Source: Bacillota bacterium
GTDB lineage: Bacteria; Bacillota; Clostridia; Acetivibrionales; DSM-1351
NCBI GenBank assembly: GCA_023439045.1
Contig: JAEXOY010000015.1
Location: forward strand, 372,001 to 436,000
Length of the DNA: 64,000 nucleotides
Reading direction: 5' to 3'
Numbering within the stretch: position 1 is the stretch's first letter; each line of letters starts with the position of its first letter. This document shows, piece after piece, positions 16,787 to 26,004 of this stretch. A program made the position numbers and the translations under genes. A model generated the notes under the pieces. The model did not search any database, was not told the origin of the DNA, and saw only the letters and a program-made list of their open reading frames with translations.

Positions 16787-17518
16787 ATGAAAATCACCAC
16801 TAGAGTAAAAATGTTTTTGCTTACTAAGTATTACAATTTGTTAAGGAAGCTTAAACTAGGAGATAGCTTCCCAGTCCATTATATAGGAGGAAGTGAGGCA
16901 TTGCCACCACCCTTAACTATTGATGAGGAGGCATATCTTCTAAACAAGTTAGAACAGTGCGATTACGGAGTTAAAAGCATTTTGATAGAAAGAAACCTAA
17001 GATTAGTGGTGTATATCGCAAGAAAGTTTGAAAATACTGGTGTAGGTGTTGAAGACCTAATTTCAATAGGAACAATAGGTTTGATAAAAGCTATAAACAC
17101 ATTTAACCCTTCTAAAAATATTAAGCTGGCGACTTATGCATCAAGATGCATTGAAAACGAAATACTAATGTATCTCAGAAGAAATAATCGTGTAAAGTCA
17201 GAGATATCAATTGATGAGCCTCTCAATATTGATTGGGATGGAAATGAGCTTCTGCTTTCAGATATTTTAGGAACGGATAACGACCTTATTCATAGAAGCT
17301 TAGAAGACGAAGTAGACAAAGAATTGCTAAGCTCAGCAATGAAAAAGTTATCAGTTAGAGAAAAAAGAATTATGGAGCTAAGATTTGGATTGGTCAACGG
17401 AGTTGAAAAAACTCAAAAAGAAGTCGCTGATATGTTGGGTATTTCTCAATCCTATATTTCAAGATTAGAAAAAAGAATTATCAGCAGGTTGAAAAAGGAA
17501 ATAAACCGAATGACTTGA
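16787..17518 (+). CDS. sigE: RNA polymerase sigma-E factor (sporulation, mother cell), pro-form
   Basis: 243 residues. The first ~29 residues are a basic, hydrophobic pro-sequence (KMFLLTKYYNLLRKLKL) ending before the diagnostic YIGGSEALPPPL, the site near which SpoIIGA cuts. Region 2 has NLRLVVYIARKFENTGVGVE and LISIGTIGLIKAINTF; region 4 has MLGISQSYISRLEKRII. It directs early mother-cell genes. RBS AAAGGGG. It is co-transcribed with spoIIGA from the Spo0A-type promoter. Confidence 0.97.
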   Translation: MKITTRVKMFLLTKYYNLLRKLKLGDSFPVHYIGGSEALPPPLTIDEEAYLLNKLEQCDYGVKSILIERNLRLVVYIARKFENTGVGVEDLISIGTIGLIKAINTFNPSKNIKLATYASRCIENEILMYLRRNNRVKSEISIDEPLNIDWDGNELLLSDILGTDNDLIHRSLEDEVDKELLSSAMKKLSVREKRIMELRFGLVNGVEKTQKEVADMLGISQSYISRLEKRIISRLKKEINRMT

Positions 17519-17588
17519 TATGACTGCATAGAGCCCGAAAGGCACATTTGTCAAGGGTTTTGACAAAAATATTTTGAATTACATTACA

Positions 17589-17616
17589 GTATAAAAATAC
17601 CCTCCATGGCAATAAT
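17589..17616 (+). promoter_or_regulatory. Sigma-F/sigma-G-type promoter of sigG
   Basis: GTATA (17589-17593), 14 bp, then GGCAATAAT (17608-17616), which fits the forespore consensus GYATA ... GGNRANANT at every fixed position. Transcription would start near 17623, about 30 bp before the sigG ATG. In B. subtilis sigG is transcribed by sigma-F and then by itself, so location and type agree. Assignment is by eye. Confidence 0.7.
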
Positions 17617-17652
17617 GATATTGAAAAATGATTATTGCTCGGGAGGTTTTTT

Positions 17653-18426
17653 ATGCTAATCAATAAGGTTGAAATCTGCGGTGTTAATACATCTAAACTT
17701 CCTGTTTTAACTAACGAACAGAAAAAAGAATTATTCGAAAGAATGCATAAGGGTGATAACTCTGCTAGAGATGAGTTTATAAAAGGCAACCTGAGGCTTG
17801 TTTTAAGCGTGATTCAGAGGTTTAATAACAGGGGAGAATATGTTGATGACCTATTTCAGGTTGGTTGCATTGGTTTAATCAAAGCTATTGATAACTTTGA
17901 TGTAACTCAGAATGTAAAATTTTCAACGTATGCTGTTCCTATGATCATAGGTGAAATAAGACGGTACCTAAGAGATAATAATTCCATAAGAGTGAGTCGT
18001 TCGCTTAGAGATATTGCGTATAAAGCACTTCAAGCAAAAGAAAAATTGACGTGCAAGAACTCAAAGGAACCTACAATAAATGAGTTAGCTGAAGAACTAC
18101 AGCTGCCCAAGGAAGATATAGTATTTGCCTTAGATGCTATCCAGGATCCCATATCTTTATTTGAATCTGTATATCATGATGGTGGAGACGCCATATACGT
18201 TATGGATCAGGTAAGTGACGAAAAAAATATCGATGAAAACTGGCTTGAGACCATATCACTAAAAGAGGCAATGAGAAAACTAAATGATAGAGAGAAGCTC
18301 ATTCTCAATCTGCGATTTTTTGAGGGAAGAACTCAAATGGAAGTTGCTGATGAAATAGGAATATCTCAGGCTCAGGTATCAAGGCTGGAGAAAACTGCTC
18401 TAATGCATATGAAAAAGTATATTTAA
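17653..18426 (+). CDS. sigG: RNA polymerase sigma-G factor (sporulation, forespore)
   Basis: 257 residues from ATG 17653, chosen over an in-frame TTG at 17635 because RBS GGGAGG ends 6 bp before the ATG and the protein then begins MLINKVEICGVNTSKLPVL, the hallmark start of SigG. Region 2 (NLRLVLSVIQRFNNRGEYVDD), region 3 and region 4 (EIGISQAQVSRLEKTAL) are complete. It controls late forespore genes. A sigma-F/G-type promoter lies just upstream. Confidence 0.97.
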   Translation: MLINKVEICGVNTSKLPVLTNEQKKELFERMHKGDNSARDEFIKGNLRLVLSVIQRFNNRGEYVDDLFQVGCIGLIKAIDNFDVTQNVKFSTYAVPMIIGEIRRYLRDNNSIRVSRSLRDIAYKALQAKEKLTCKNSKEPTINELAEELQLPKEDIVFALDAIQDPISLFESVYHDGGDAIYVMDQVSDEKNIDENWLETISLKEAMRKLNDREKLILNLRFFEGRTQMEVADEIGISQAQVSRLEKTALMHMKKYI

Positions 18427-18593
18427 TACTATCTAGGCTTGAGTATACTGTACGCTTGTACTTTAACTGCAATAAATTCAAACATAAAAACGAACCTATC
18501 CTTAGATTGCTGATAAATCCTGTACAAAAAAGTATTAATAATGTAGAATGTGATTATATTGTGTTTTTCAGCATGGAAAGGAAGGATTATGGT

Positions 18594-19061
18594 ATGAAAT
18601 GTCCTTTTTGCGGATTTATTGAGGATAAGGTAATTGACTCTAGGCCAACAGATGAAGGTTCAGCTATCAGAAGAAGGCGGGAATGCACTAAGTGTACTAG
18701 AAGATTTACTACTTATGAGAAGGTTGAAAGTTTGCCTCTCATGGTTATTAAAAAGGATAAGACTAGGCAGCCTTTTGATAGAGAGAAGCTTATGAATGGA
18801 CTGCTAAGAGCTTGTGAAAAACGTCCGGTTTCCATAAACGACCTTGAGAAATTGGTGGACGGTATTGAGGTTCAGCTATATAATTCACTCCAGAGAGAAG
18901 TAACTACTGAGGAGATTGGAGAGCTTATTATGCAGAAGCTCAAGAGTCTTGATGAGGTTGCTTATGTTAGATTTGCCTCAGTATATAGACAATTTAAAGA
19001 TATAAACACCTTTATGGACGAGGTGCGGAAGCTGTTAAAAGAGGGCAAAAAAGAGGATTAA
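18594..19061 (+). CDS. nrdR: Transcriptional repressor NrdR
   Basis: 155 residues from ATG 18594 (RBS GGAAAGGAAGG). A longer reading frame upstream adds a 46-residue piece with no family match. N-terminal zinc ribbon MKCPFCGF ... RRRRECTKCTRRFTTYE, then an ATP-cone domain (VIKKDKTRQPFDREKLMNGL). It represses ribonucleotide reductase genes in response to dATP/ATP. Placement after sigG is common in clostridia. A terminator follows at 19130. Confidence 0.96.
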   Translation: MKCPFCGFIEDKVIDSRPTDEGSAIRRRRECTKCTRRFTTYEKVESLPLMVIKKDKTRQPFDREKLMNGLLRACEKRPVSINDLEKLVDGIEVQLYNSLQREVTTEEIGELIMQKLKSLDEVAYVRFASVYRQFKDINTFMDEVRKLLKEGKKED

Positions 19062-19129
19062 TTTTAATATCTAAAAATGTCTGCCCATTGTCCAGTAGAC
19101 AAGTAAAATATCTAAAACAGTTAATTAAC

Positions 19130-19157
19130 TACCGCATCGATTTGATGTGGTATTTTT
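19130..19157 (+). terminator. Probable terminator after nrdR
   Basis: TACCGCATC, a 5-base loop, GATGTGGTA with one G-U pair, then TTTTT. It lies 69 bp after the nrdR stop and before the comM promoter. Confidence 0.75.
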
Positions 19158-19206
19158 GTATGCTACCCATTGTATTTAAATTAACCAACTTAACTTCTGA
19201 TTTAAT

Positions 19207-19235
19207 TTGACAATTATGGAATAATATGTTATTAT
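19207..19235 (+). promoter_or_regulatory. Sigma-A promoter of comM/yifB-dprA
   Basis: TTGACA (19207-19212), exact 17-bp spacer, TATTAT (19230-19235), about 55 bp before the ATG of the Mg-chelatase-like gene. Perfect -35 and 5/6 -10. Confidence 0.75.
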
Positions 19236-19289
19236 TTTTATAATCATTTCTAAATTTTTACAATTTCAAAACTAAATAAGGAGGCCACC

Positions 19290-20816
19290 ATGGTAACTAA
19301 GGTCAAAAGTTGTACTTTGACTGGTATCAATGGCTATATTGTTGAGGTTGAAACTGATATTTCAAATGGAATTCCCACCTTTGAAATTGTTGGCTTAGCC
19401 GATACAGCTGTTCGAGAGTCCAGAGAAAGGGTACGCTCTGCTATCAAAAATTCTGGCATTGACTTTCCTGTGAGGAGAATTACTACAAATCTTGCACCTG
19501 CTTGCCTGAAAAAAGAGGGTTCAGTCTTGGATTTGCCAATATCTATTGGTATTCTTGCCAGTATTGGAGCAATACCACAATATCTTGATGAATATATGTT
19601 CCTGGGTGAGCTATCACTAGATGGCCATATTAAACCTGTTAAAGGTATTCTTCCTATGGCGTGTTGTGCCGCTGAAAATGGAATTAAGTATGTTATTGTA
19701 CCTTATGCAAATGCCGGTGAAGCAGCAGTGGTGCGGGATATTAATGTTATTCCTGTCAATACACTTGCAGAGGTTATAAATCATGTAAATGGCAGTGCCA
19801 TTATTAATGCATATTCTGTTGATATTGCCGAAATTTTTCGTTTTAGAAATACATATAATATAGATTTTTCAGATGTAAAGGGTCAAAAAAGTGTTAAAAG
19901 AGCAATGGAAATAGCAGCAAGTGGGGGACATAATCTCTTAATGATAGGTTCCCCTGGTAGTGGTAAAACAATGCTTGCAAAGAGACTCCCTACTATTCTA
20001 CCAGATGTAACCTTTAAGGAAGCAATAGAAATAACCAAGATTCATAGTGTTGCAGGCCTATTACCTCAAAATACCCCTCTAGTTACAAGCAGACCTTTCA
20101 GAAATCCACACAATACGATATCGGCAATTGGCCTTATTGGTGGAGGAAAGAACCCGAAACCGGGAGAGGTAAGTTTAGCTCATTATGGAGTATTGTTCTT
20201 AGATGAATTTCCGGAATTCTACAGAGAAGCAATAGAAGTGTTACGACAGCCTATTGAGGATGGACAAATAAATATATCTAGAAATAATTCTACTGTCCAA
20301 TTCCCTTCAAGGACTACTCTAGTATGTTCAGCAAATCCATGCAAATGTGGTTTTTATCTGGAGCAATCAGGAAAATGCAGTTGTACTCCCACAATAGTCA
20401 AACAGTATTTAAGTAGGATAAGCGGACCTTTGATAGATAGAATTGATATTCAGATTGAAGTTCACCCTGTTACTTATAATGAGTTAGACAACTTATCTGT
20501 GGAGGAGTCATCAGAAACTATAAGATATAGAGTAAATAAAGCCCGAGCAATTCAAGTGGAAAGATATAAGAATGAGGGTATTTTTTCTAACTCTGAGCTT
20601 TCGAGCAGTATGCTTAGAAAACATTGTAGCTTAGACTCAAAAACTAATCTACTCCTCAAAAATGCTTTTAATAAGTTTGGGCTGACTGCTAGGGCACATG
20701 GTAAAATACTAAAGGTTGCTAGAACAATTGCTGACATGGATCAGAGCGAAGCTATCAAGAGTTGTCATGTGGCAGAAGCTATTCATTATAGAAGTCTTGA
20801 CAGAGTACTAAATTAA
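19290..20816 (+). CDS. comM: YifB/ComM family Mg-chelatase-like AAA+ ATPase
   Basis: 508 residues. N-terminal ChlI-like/Lon-protease-like fold (VETDISNGIPTFEIVGLADTAVRESRERVRSA), AAA+ module with Walker A GSPGSGKT at about residue 220, Walker B VLFLDEFPEF, and a C-terminal Mg-chelatase domain. A Cys-rich insertion (CSANPCKCGFYLEQSGKCSC) is typical. ComM is a branch-migration helicase in natural transformation. It is followed 41 bp later by dprA, another transformation protein, so the pair suggests a DNA-uptake or recombination function. Confidence 0.93.
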   Translation: MVTKVKSCTLTGINGYIVEVETDISNGIPTFEIVGLADTAVRESRERVRSAIKNSGIDFPVRRITTNLAPACLKKEGSVLDLPISIGILASIGAIPQYLDEYMFLGELSLDGHIKPVKGILPMACCAAENGIKYVIVPYANAGEAAVVRDINVIPVNTLAEVINHVNGSAIINAYSVDIAEIFRFRNTYNIDFSDVKGQKSVKRAMEIAASGGHNLLMIGSPGSGKTMLAKRLPTILPDVTFKEAIEITKIHSVAGLLPQNTPLVTSRPFRNPHNTISAIGLIGGGKNPKPGEVSLAHYGVLFLDEFPEFYREAIEVLRQPIEDGQINISRNNSTVQFPSRTTLVCSANPCKCGFYLEQSGKCSCTPTIVKQYLSRISGPLIDRIDIQIEVHPVTYNELDNLSVEESSETIRYRVNKARAIQVERYKNEGIFSNSELSSSMLRKHCSLDSKTNLLLKNAFNKFGLTARAHGKILKVARTIADMDQSEAIKSCHVAEAIHYRSLDRVLN

Positions 20817-20857
20817 AGAAGCATAGGATACAACATTTTATTATGGAGGTGATGAGT

Positions 20858-22009
20858 ATGAATGAGTCAGAGACATGGATATGGCTATCTCTTATTTCAA
20901 CAATATCAGCAAATAAGGTTACAAGGCTTTTGGATAAATATCATTCGATATGCGCAATAAGTCAACTAAGCGAGATTGATTTAAAAGAATGTTTACAGCA
21001 GAGTATATTAACTAATCAAAATATAATAGATATTTTAGACCCCAAAAACAAAGTTAAGGCCAAGTATATATATGAGGAATTATATAGAAAAAATATAGGC
21101 ACAATTAACTATATGGACAGTGCATACCCGTATCTGTTAAAGCAGATATATAACCCACCAATACTTCTTTATTACAAGGGTCAATGTAATTTTAATTCTA
21201 ATACAATAGCAGTAGTTGGGAGTCGTAGGACTACAAAGTATGGTTCCAATACTGCAAAGAAAATATGCTACCAGCTTGGATTAAGGGGCATTCATATTGT
21301 TAGCGGGATGGCAACAGGGATTGATTCTTTTGCTCATCAGGGGTGTATTGACGCTAATGGATTTACTATAGCAGTTCTAGCTTGCGGTGTTGATCAGCCT
21401 TATCCTGCCTCAAATACAAAGCTTTATAAAGATATTTTGGAGAGCAGTGGATTGATAATATCCGAGTATCCACCTGGTACACTTCCTCTAAAACATCATT
21501 TTCCCTTGAGGAATAGAATAATAAGTGGTTTATCCCAGGGGGTACTTGTAGTTGAAGCTGCAAAGAAAAGCGGGTCGCTTATAACGGCTACATATGCATT
21601 AGAGCAAGGAAGAGAGGTTTTTGCAGTACCTGGAAATATTGATGCGTTTTTAAGTGAAGGAACAAATCAATTAATCCGAGATGGTGCAAAAATGGTCTCT
21701 GGTGTTGAGGATATTACAAGTGAGTTGAACATTTTCTGTAAAAATGGTGTGGTATGTGATACAGATAGCCAAAAACTAAATAATGTTGAGATGGAACAGA
21801 AAATTTTCAAATTATTTAGAGGGCTAAGTACAAATGAAATTCGACTTGTAAAAAGCATTATAAATGGCTTCAATATGTTAGAAGAACTAATTGAAATGAG
21901 CAACCTTTCATCGCAAGAAGTCATAATGCTTTTATTTATGCTTGAAATGAAAGGAGTAGTGGAAAAGGAACCTGGAAATATTTATAAAATATTATGTTCA
22001 GCCATATAA
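20858..22009 (+). CDS. dprA: DNA processing protein DprA
   Basis: 383 residues. The start is ATG 20858, 7 bp after GGAGGT; two upstream in-frame ATGs (20843, 20852) overlap or crowd this RBS. Rossmann-like domain: VGSRRTTKYG, GIHIVSGMATGIDSFAHQGC, VLACGVDQPYPASNTKLY, FPLRNRIISGLSQGVLVVEA. The C-terminus is a DprA winged helix. It loads RecA on incoming single-stranded DNA. It is probably in one transcript with comM. Confidence 0.95.
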   Translation: MNESETWIWLSLISTISANKVTRLLDKYHSICAISQLSEIDLKECLQQSILTNQNIIDILDPKNKVKAKYIYEELYRKNIGTINYMDSAYPYLLKQIYNPPILLYYKGQCNFNSNTIAVVGSRRTTKYGSNTAKKICYQLGLRGIHIVSGMATGIDSFAHQGCIDANGFTIAVLACGVDQPYPASNTKLYKDILESSGLIISEYPPGTLPLKHHFPLRNRIISGLSQGVLVVEAAKKSGSLITATYALEQGREVFAVPGNIDAFLSEGTNQLIRDGAKMVSGVEDITSELNIFCKNGVVCDTDSQKLNNVEMEQKIFKLFRGLSTNEIRLVKSIINGFNMLEELIEMSNLSSQEVIMLLFMLEMKGVVEKEPGNIYKILCSAI

Positions 22010-22067
22010 TTTCATAAATTTACAGTGCATAATTTAAGTTATTTTATATAGAATTACTAATGAATGG

Positions 22068-22096
22068 TTGACAGATTTAAAAAAGCAGTTTACATT
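22068..22096 (+). promoter_or_regulatory. Candidate sigma-A promoter of topA
   Basis: TTGACA (22068-22073), 17-bp spacer, TACATT (22091-22096), 64 bp before the topA ATG. The -35 is perfect, the -10 matches 4 of 6. Confidence 0.5.
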
Positions 22097-22159
22097 AGTA
22101 GTTGTTTAAGTAAAAAAAATTGAAATTAATGGATATGTTTATCTACTTGGAGGAATGAA

Positions 22160-24496
22160 ATGGCTGATTATTTAGTTATTGTGGAGTCACCTGGTAAAGT
22201 AAAGTCAATCGGAAAGTTTTTGGGTAAGTCATATAAGGTTGAGGCATCTGTTGGACACGTGAGAGATTTACCTAAAAGCCAAATGGGAGTTGACATTGAT
22301 AATAACTTTGAGCCTAAATATATTACAATAAGAGGCAAAGGTGACGTCATTTCAAAGCTCAAAAAAGAGGCAAAAGCCGCAAAAAAAATATTTCTTGCAA
22401 CTGACCCTGACCGTGAGGGTGAAGCTATATCTTGGCATTTGGCTAATTTATTGAATATAGACGAAAAAGATAAATGCAGAGTATCATTTAATGAGATTAC
22501 GCAAAATGCTGTTAAATCAGCTATCAAGCAGCCCAGAAAGATAAATATGGATCTGGTAGATGCTCAGCAAGCAAGAAGGGTATTGGATAGGATAGTGGGT
22601 TACAAAATAAGCCCTTTGCTTTGGAAAAAAGTAAAAAAGGGTTTGAGTGCAGGACGTGTTCAGTCAGTAACTACAAAATTAATATGTGATAGAGAGCAGG
22701 AAATAGAGAACTTTGTTTCAGAAGAGTATTGGTCAATAACTTCTCGTCTATTGAAGCCAAAGTCCACACCGCAATTTGATGCAAAGTTTTACGGTTCTCT
22801 TAATGAAAAAATAGAACTCACAAGTGAAGAACAGGTTAATACCATTCTTGAACAAATTGGCAATAATGAATATATTGTTAAAAAGGTTAAAGAACAAGAG
22901 AAAAAAAAGGCGCCTGCAGCACCATTCATAACGAGTACACTGCAGCAGGAAGCTGCTAGAAAGCTTGGTTTTACTACCAAAAGAACAATGATGGTGGCAC
23001 AGCAGCTTTATGAAGGTATTGATATCAAAGGCCATGGAGCAGTGGGTCTCATTACATATATGAGAACCGATTCTACTAGAATTTCAAATGAAGCTCAGGC
23101 TGAGGCAAAGTTATTCATTGAAACCAAGTACGGTAAGGCTTATTGCCCTGAAAACCCGAGAGTATTCAAAAACAAATCTGCATCACAGGACGCTCATGAA
23201 GCAATCAGGCCAACTTATATTAGTGCAGATATGGCTCCGGATGTGATAAAGGAGTCTCTTAATACTGAGCAGTTTAAACTTTATAAACTGATTTGGGATA
23301 GATTCATTGCAAGTCAAATGTCTGTAGCAATTTATGATACTGTGAGTGCAGATATTGCTGTTGCTGATTATTTATTTAAGGCAAATGGCTCAAAGGTCAA
23401 GTTTGCAGGGTTTATGGTGCTTTATACTGAAGGTAAGGACGATGAGGGCGAAGAGGCCGAGAATAACCTCCCTCAACTAATTGAAGGGGATGTTCTGGAG
23501 TTAAAGAAAAACACTCCAAAGCAGCACTTTACTCAGCCTCCTGCAAGATTTACCGAAGCAACCTTAGTTAGGGTACTTGAGGAAAAGGGAATAGGAAGAC
23601 CAAGCACATACGCGCCTACCATTACAACAATACTTTCGAGGGGCTATGCTGTTAAGGAAAAGAAGTTCCTTATGCCTACTGAGTTGGGTAAAATAGTTAA
23701 TGAGATAATGAAAAATCATTTTAAGGATATAGTGGACGTAGAGTTTACTGCTAACATGGAAAGCCAGCTAGATAATGTTGAAGAGGGAGAAAAAGCATGG
23801 AAGCAGGTAATGAGGGACTTCTATGAACCTTTTTCAAAGGTGCTTAAGGAAGCAGAAGAAAGCATAGGTGACGTTGAAGTGCCTGAGGAGGTATCTGACA
23901 TCATATGCGAAAAATGTGGCAGAAATATGGTATATAAGCATGGTCGTTTTGGGAAATTCCTTGCTTGCCCAGGCTTCCCCGATTGTAGAAATACCAAAGC
24001 TATTGTTGAGGATACCGGAGTTAACTGTCCTCTCTGTGGTGGCAAGGTACTTATAAAAAAGACTAAAAAGGGTAAAAAATATATTGGGTGTGAAAATAAT
24101 CCTAACTGCTCTTTCATGAGCTGGGATATGCCAAGTAATGAAACATGTACCAAGTGTGGCAGTTTTATGCTTAAAAAATTCTTTGGTAAAAGGATGATTT
24201 TGAAGTGCAGCAACGAAAACTGCGAAACAAACAAGGAAATGGAACAGAATACAAACAAAGATACCCAACCCAAAAAGACAAGCAAAGTTACACAACCAAA
24301 AAAGACAAGCAAGGTTACACAAACAAATAAGACAAGCAAAGTTACACAAACAAATAAGATAAGCAAAGTTACAAAAACAAATAAGACAAGCAAAGATACA
24401 CAGCCAAAAAAGACGAGCAAAGTAACGCAAACAAAAAAGACGAGCAAAGTAACGCAAACAAAAAAGACAAACAAAGTTAACAGCCCAAAAAGATAA
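22160..24496 (+). CDS. topA: DNA topoisomerase I with repetitive basic C-terminal tail
   Basis: 778 residues. TOPRIM domain (VIVESPGKVKSIGKFL; DPDREGEAISWHLA), active-site Tyr300 in GLITYMRTDSTRIS, then several zinc-ribbon C4 motifs (CEKCGRNM, CPLCGGKV, CTKCGSFM, with partner cysteines). It relaxes negative supercoils by single-strand passage. From about residue 700 the protein is a nine-residue repeat (consensus KVTQTKKTS), eight copies at residues 700-771, a Lys-rich tail likely to hold DNA non-specifically. The ninth copy is broken by a one-base deletion, giving an early stop at 24494. RBS GGAGG lies before ATG 22160. Confidence 0.97.
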   Translation: MADYLVIVESPGKVKSIGKFLGKSYKVEASVGHVRDLPKSQMGVDIDNNFEPKYITIRGKGDVISKLKKEAKAAKKIFLATDPDREGEAISWHLANLLNIDEKDKCRVSFNEITQNAVKSAIKQPRKINMDLVDAQQARRVLDRIVGYKISPLLWKKVKKGLSAGRVQSVTTKLICDREQEIENFVSEEYWSITSRLLKPKSTPQFDAKFYGSLNEKIELTSEEQVNTILEQIGNNEYIVKKVKEQEKKKAPAAPFITSTLQQEAARKLGFTTKRTMMVAQQLYEGIDIKGHGAVGLITYMRTDSTRISNEAQAEAKLFIETKYGKAYCPENPRVFKNKSASQDAHEAIRPTYISADMAPDVIKESLNTEQFKLYKLIWDRFIASQMSVAIYDTVSADIAVADYLFKANGSKVKFAGFMVLYTEGKDDEGEEAENNLPQLIEGDVLELKKNTPKQHFTQPPARFTEATLVRVLEEKGIGRPSTYAPTITTILSRGYAVKEKKFLMPTELGKIVNEIMKNHFKDIVDVEFTANMESQLDNVEEGEKAWKQVMRDFYEPFSKVLKEAEESIGDVEVPEEVSDIICEKCGRNMVYKHGRFGKFLACPGFPDCRNTKAIVEDTGVNCPLCGGKVLIKKTKKGKKYIGCENNPNCSFMSWDMPSNETCTKCGSFMLKKFFGKRMILKCSNENCETNKEMEQNTNKDTQPKKTSKVTQPKKTSKVTQTNKTSKVTQTNKISKVTKTNKTSKDTQPKKTSKVTQTKKTSKVTQTKKTNKVNSPKR

Positions 24497-24513
24497 GCAA
24501 AGTAACGCAGTAA
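24257..24513 (+). repeat. 27-bp tandem repeat encoding the TopA tail
   Basis: Units start at 24257, 24284, 24311, 24338, 24365, 24392, 24419, 24446 and 24473. Each encodes K-(V/D)-T-(Q/K)-(P/T)-(K/N)-K-(T/I)-(S/N). The ninth lost one base in GTTACACA (here GTTAACA), so the topA frame stops at 24494. In the shifted frame the repeat continues as KKISKVTQ to a TAA at 24511. Confidence 0.92.
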
Positions 24514-24575
24514 AAGAACAAAAAATAAGGAAACTCAACAAAAGAAGCAGTTATGAAAGGATAGCTAATTAATAC

Positions 24576-25886
24576 ATGTCTAATACCATTAATGTAATTG
24601 GTGCAGGGCTTGCAGGATGTGAGGCTGCATATCAGATAGCAAAAAGAGGTATATCAGTTAAATTATACGAAATGAAACCCCAAAAGCACTCTCCTGCACA
24701 CCATCTAGATAGTTATGCTGAGTTGGTATGCAGTAATTCTCTTAGATCTGATCAGATTGAGAATGCAGTGGGGCTTTTGAAGGAAGAGTTAAGGATAATG
24801 GATTCACTTATTCTTAGAGCTGCAGATGCAACAAGAGTTCCTGCTGGTGGAGCACTAGCCGTTGATAGAGAAGGCTTCTCTCAATATGTCACTGACGCAA
24901 TAAGCCAGATTGATAACATTGAGGTAATTCATCAGGAACTAAGTGAAATTCCCGATGCTAATTTAACTATTATAGCCACTGGACCGCTTACTTCACAACC
25001 TATGTTTGAATTTATCGAAAGACTTACTGGCGAAAAACATCTACATTTTTTTGATGCAGCTGCACCGATAGTGACTTATGAATCCATAAATATGGACAAG
25101 GCTTTTAGAGCTGCTAGGTATGGTAAAGGCAGTGATGATTATATTAATTGTCCAATGAATAAAGAGGAATATGAGATTTTTTATAATGCCTTAGTATCTG
25201 CTGAATCAGCAGAGGTGAAGGACTTTGAAAAAAATATGGTATTTGAGGGTTGCATGCCTATAGAAAGTATGGCACAGAGGGGTAAGGACACCATGCGTTA
25301 CGGCCCTCTAAAGCCTGTAGGATTAGTGGATGATAGAACAGGTATAAGGCCTTATGCAGTAGTACAACTCAGACAGGACAATAAGGCGGGAAGCCTATAT
25401 AATATTGTAGGTTTTCAAACACATCTTAAGTGGCCTGAACAGAAGAGGGTTTTTAGGCTAATTCCAGGATTGGAAAATGCTGAATTCATAAGATATGGAG
25501 TAATGCATAGAAATACCTTTATAGATTCTCCAAGGCTTCTTGATAGCACTTATAGAATGATAAACAATAAAAATATTTATTTTGCCGGCCAAATGACGGG
25601 TGTCGAAGGGTATATTGAATCAACTGCCTCCGGCTTTGTGGCTGGAGTAAATTCCGCTATGCAGTGCTTAGGGAAGAGCTCGATAAAGTTTCCGCCCAAT
25701 ACAGCGATTGGTGCCCTTTGTAATTACATTAGCGATTCATCTGTCAAGAACTTTCAACCTATGAATGTGAACTTTGGAATTTTTACCGGGATTGATACTA
25801 CAATCAGGGATAAAAAGAGACGAAATTCTGAAGCTGCACAAAGATCTCTGGATACTATTAGAGAAATATATGAAGAACTCATATAG
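24576..25886 (+). CDS. trmFO: Folate-dependent tRNA (uracil-54-C5)-methyltransferase
   Basis: 436 residues. The N-terminal FAD-binding motif INVIGAGLAGCEAAYQIAKRG is followed by ELVCSNSLRSDQIENAVGLLKEE, the GCMPIESMAQRGKDTMRYGPLKPVGL signature and YFAGQMTGVEGYIESTASG. It makes ribothymidine at position 54 of tRNA using methylene-THF. It follows topA, as in B. subtilis. The xerC, hslVU and codY genes that usually come next in Bacilli are absent, and flgB follows directly. Confidence 0.97.
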   Translation: MSNTINVIGAGLAGCEAAYQIAKRGISVKLYEMKPQKHSPAHHLDSYAELVCSNSLRSDQIENAVGLLKEELRIMDSLILRAADATRVPAGGALAVDREGFSQYVTDAISQIDNIEVIHQELSEIPDANLTIIATGPLTSQPMFEFIERLTGEKHLHFFDAAAPIVTYESINMDKAFRAARYGKGSDDYINCPMNKEEYEIFYNALVSAESAEVKDFEKNMVFEGCMPIESMAQRGKDTMRYGPLKPVGLVDDRTGIRPYAVVQLRQDNKAGSLYNIVGFQTHLKWPEQKRVFRLIPGLENAEFIRYGVMHRNTFIDSPRLLDSTYRMINNKNIYFAGQMTGVEGYIESTASGFVAGVNSAMQCLGKSSIKFPPNTAIGALCNYISDSSVKNFQPMNVNFGIFTGIDTTIRDKKRRNSEAAQRSLDTIREIYEELI

Positions 25887-25955
25887 AGTAAACGATCAAA
25901 AATGACAAACGAATAATGCTATAATACTATATAATGGTGCTACAGTCCCTAAAAA

Positions 25956-25994
25956 AACAATAAAAATACATTTTATTGTTTTTTGTTTTTTTTT
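25956..25994 (+). terminator. Terminator after trmFO
   Basis: AACAATAAAA, 5-base loop, TTTTATTGTT: a perfect 10-bp AT-rich stem followed by a long run of T broken by one G. It closes the topA-trmFO transcript. Confidence 0.65.
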
Positions 25995-26004
25995 ATGTTA
26001 GAAT
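25976..26004 (+). promoter_or_regulatory. Candidate promoter of the fla/che supercluster
   Basis: TTGTTT (25976-25981), 17-bp spacer, TAGAAT (25999-26004), 57 bp before the flgB ATG. It overlaps the terminator stem. No sigma-D-like (TAAA ... GCCGATA) sequence and no recognisable c-di-GMP riboswitch were seen between trmFO and flgB. Confidence 0.4.

Noticed and set aside
18456..18593. 46-residue N-terminal extension of NrdR
   Set aside because: NrdR proteins start at the zinc ribbon; ATG 18594 has a strong RBS and the extension has no similarity to known sequence.
23821..24541. Two long minus-strand frames opposite the topA 3' end rich in Phe, Val, Leu and Cys
   Set aside because: They are the antisense of the Lys/Thr tail repeats and zinc ribbons. 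Repetitive DNA keeps a frame open without coding; no RBS is seen.
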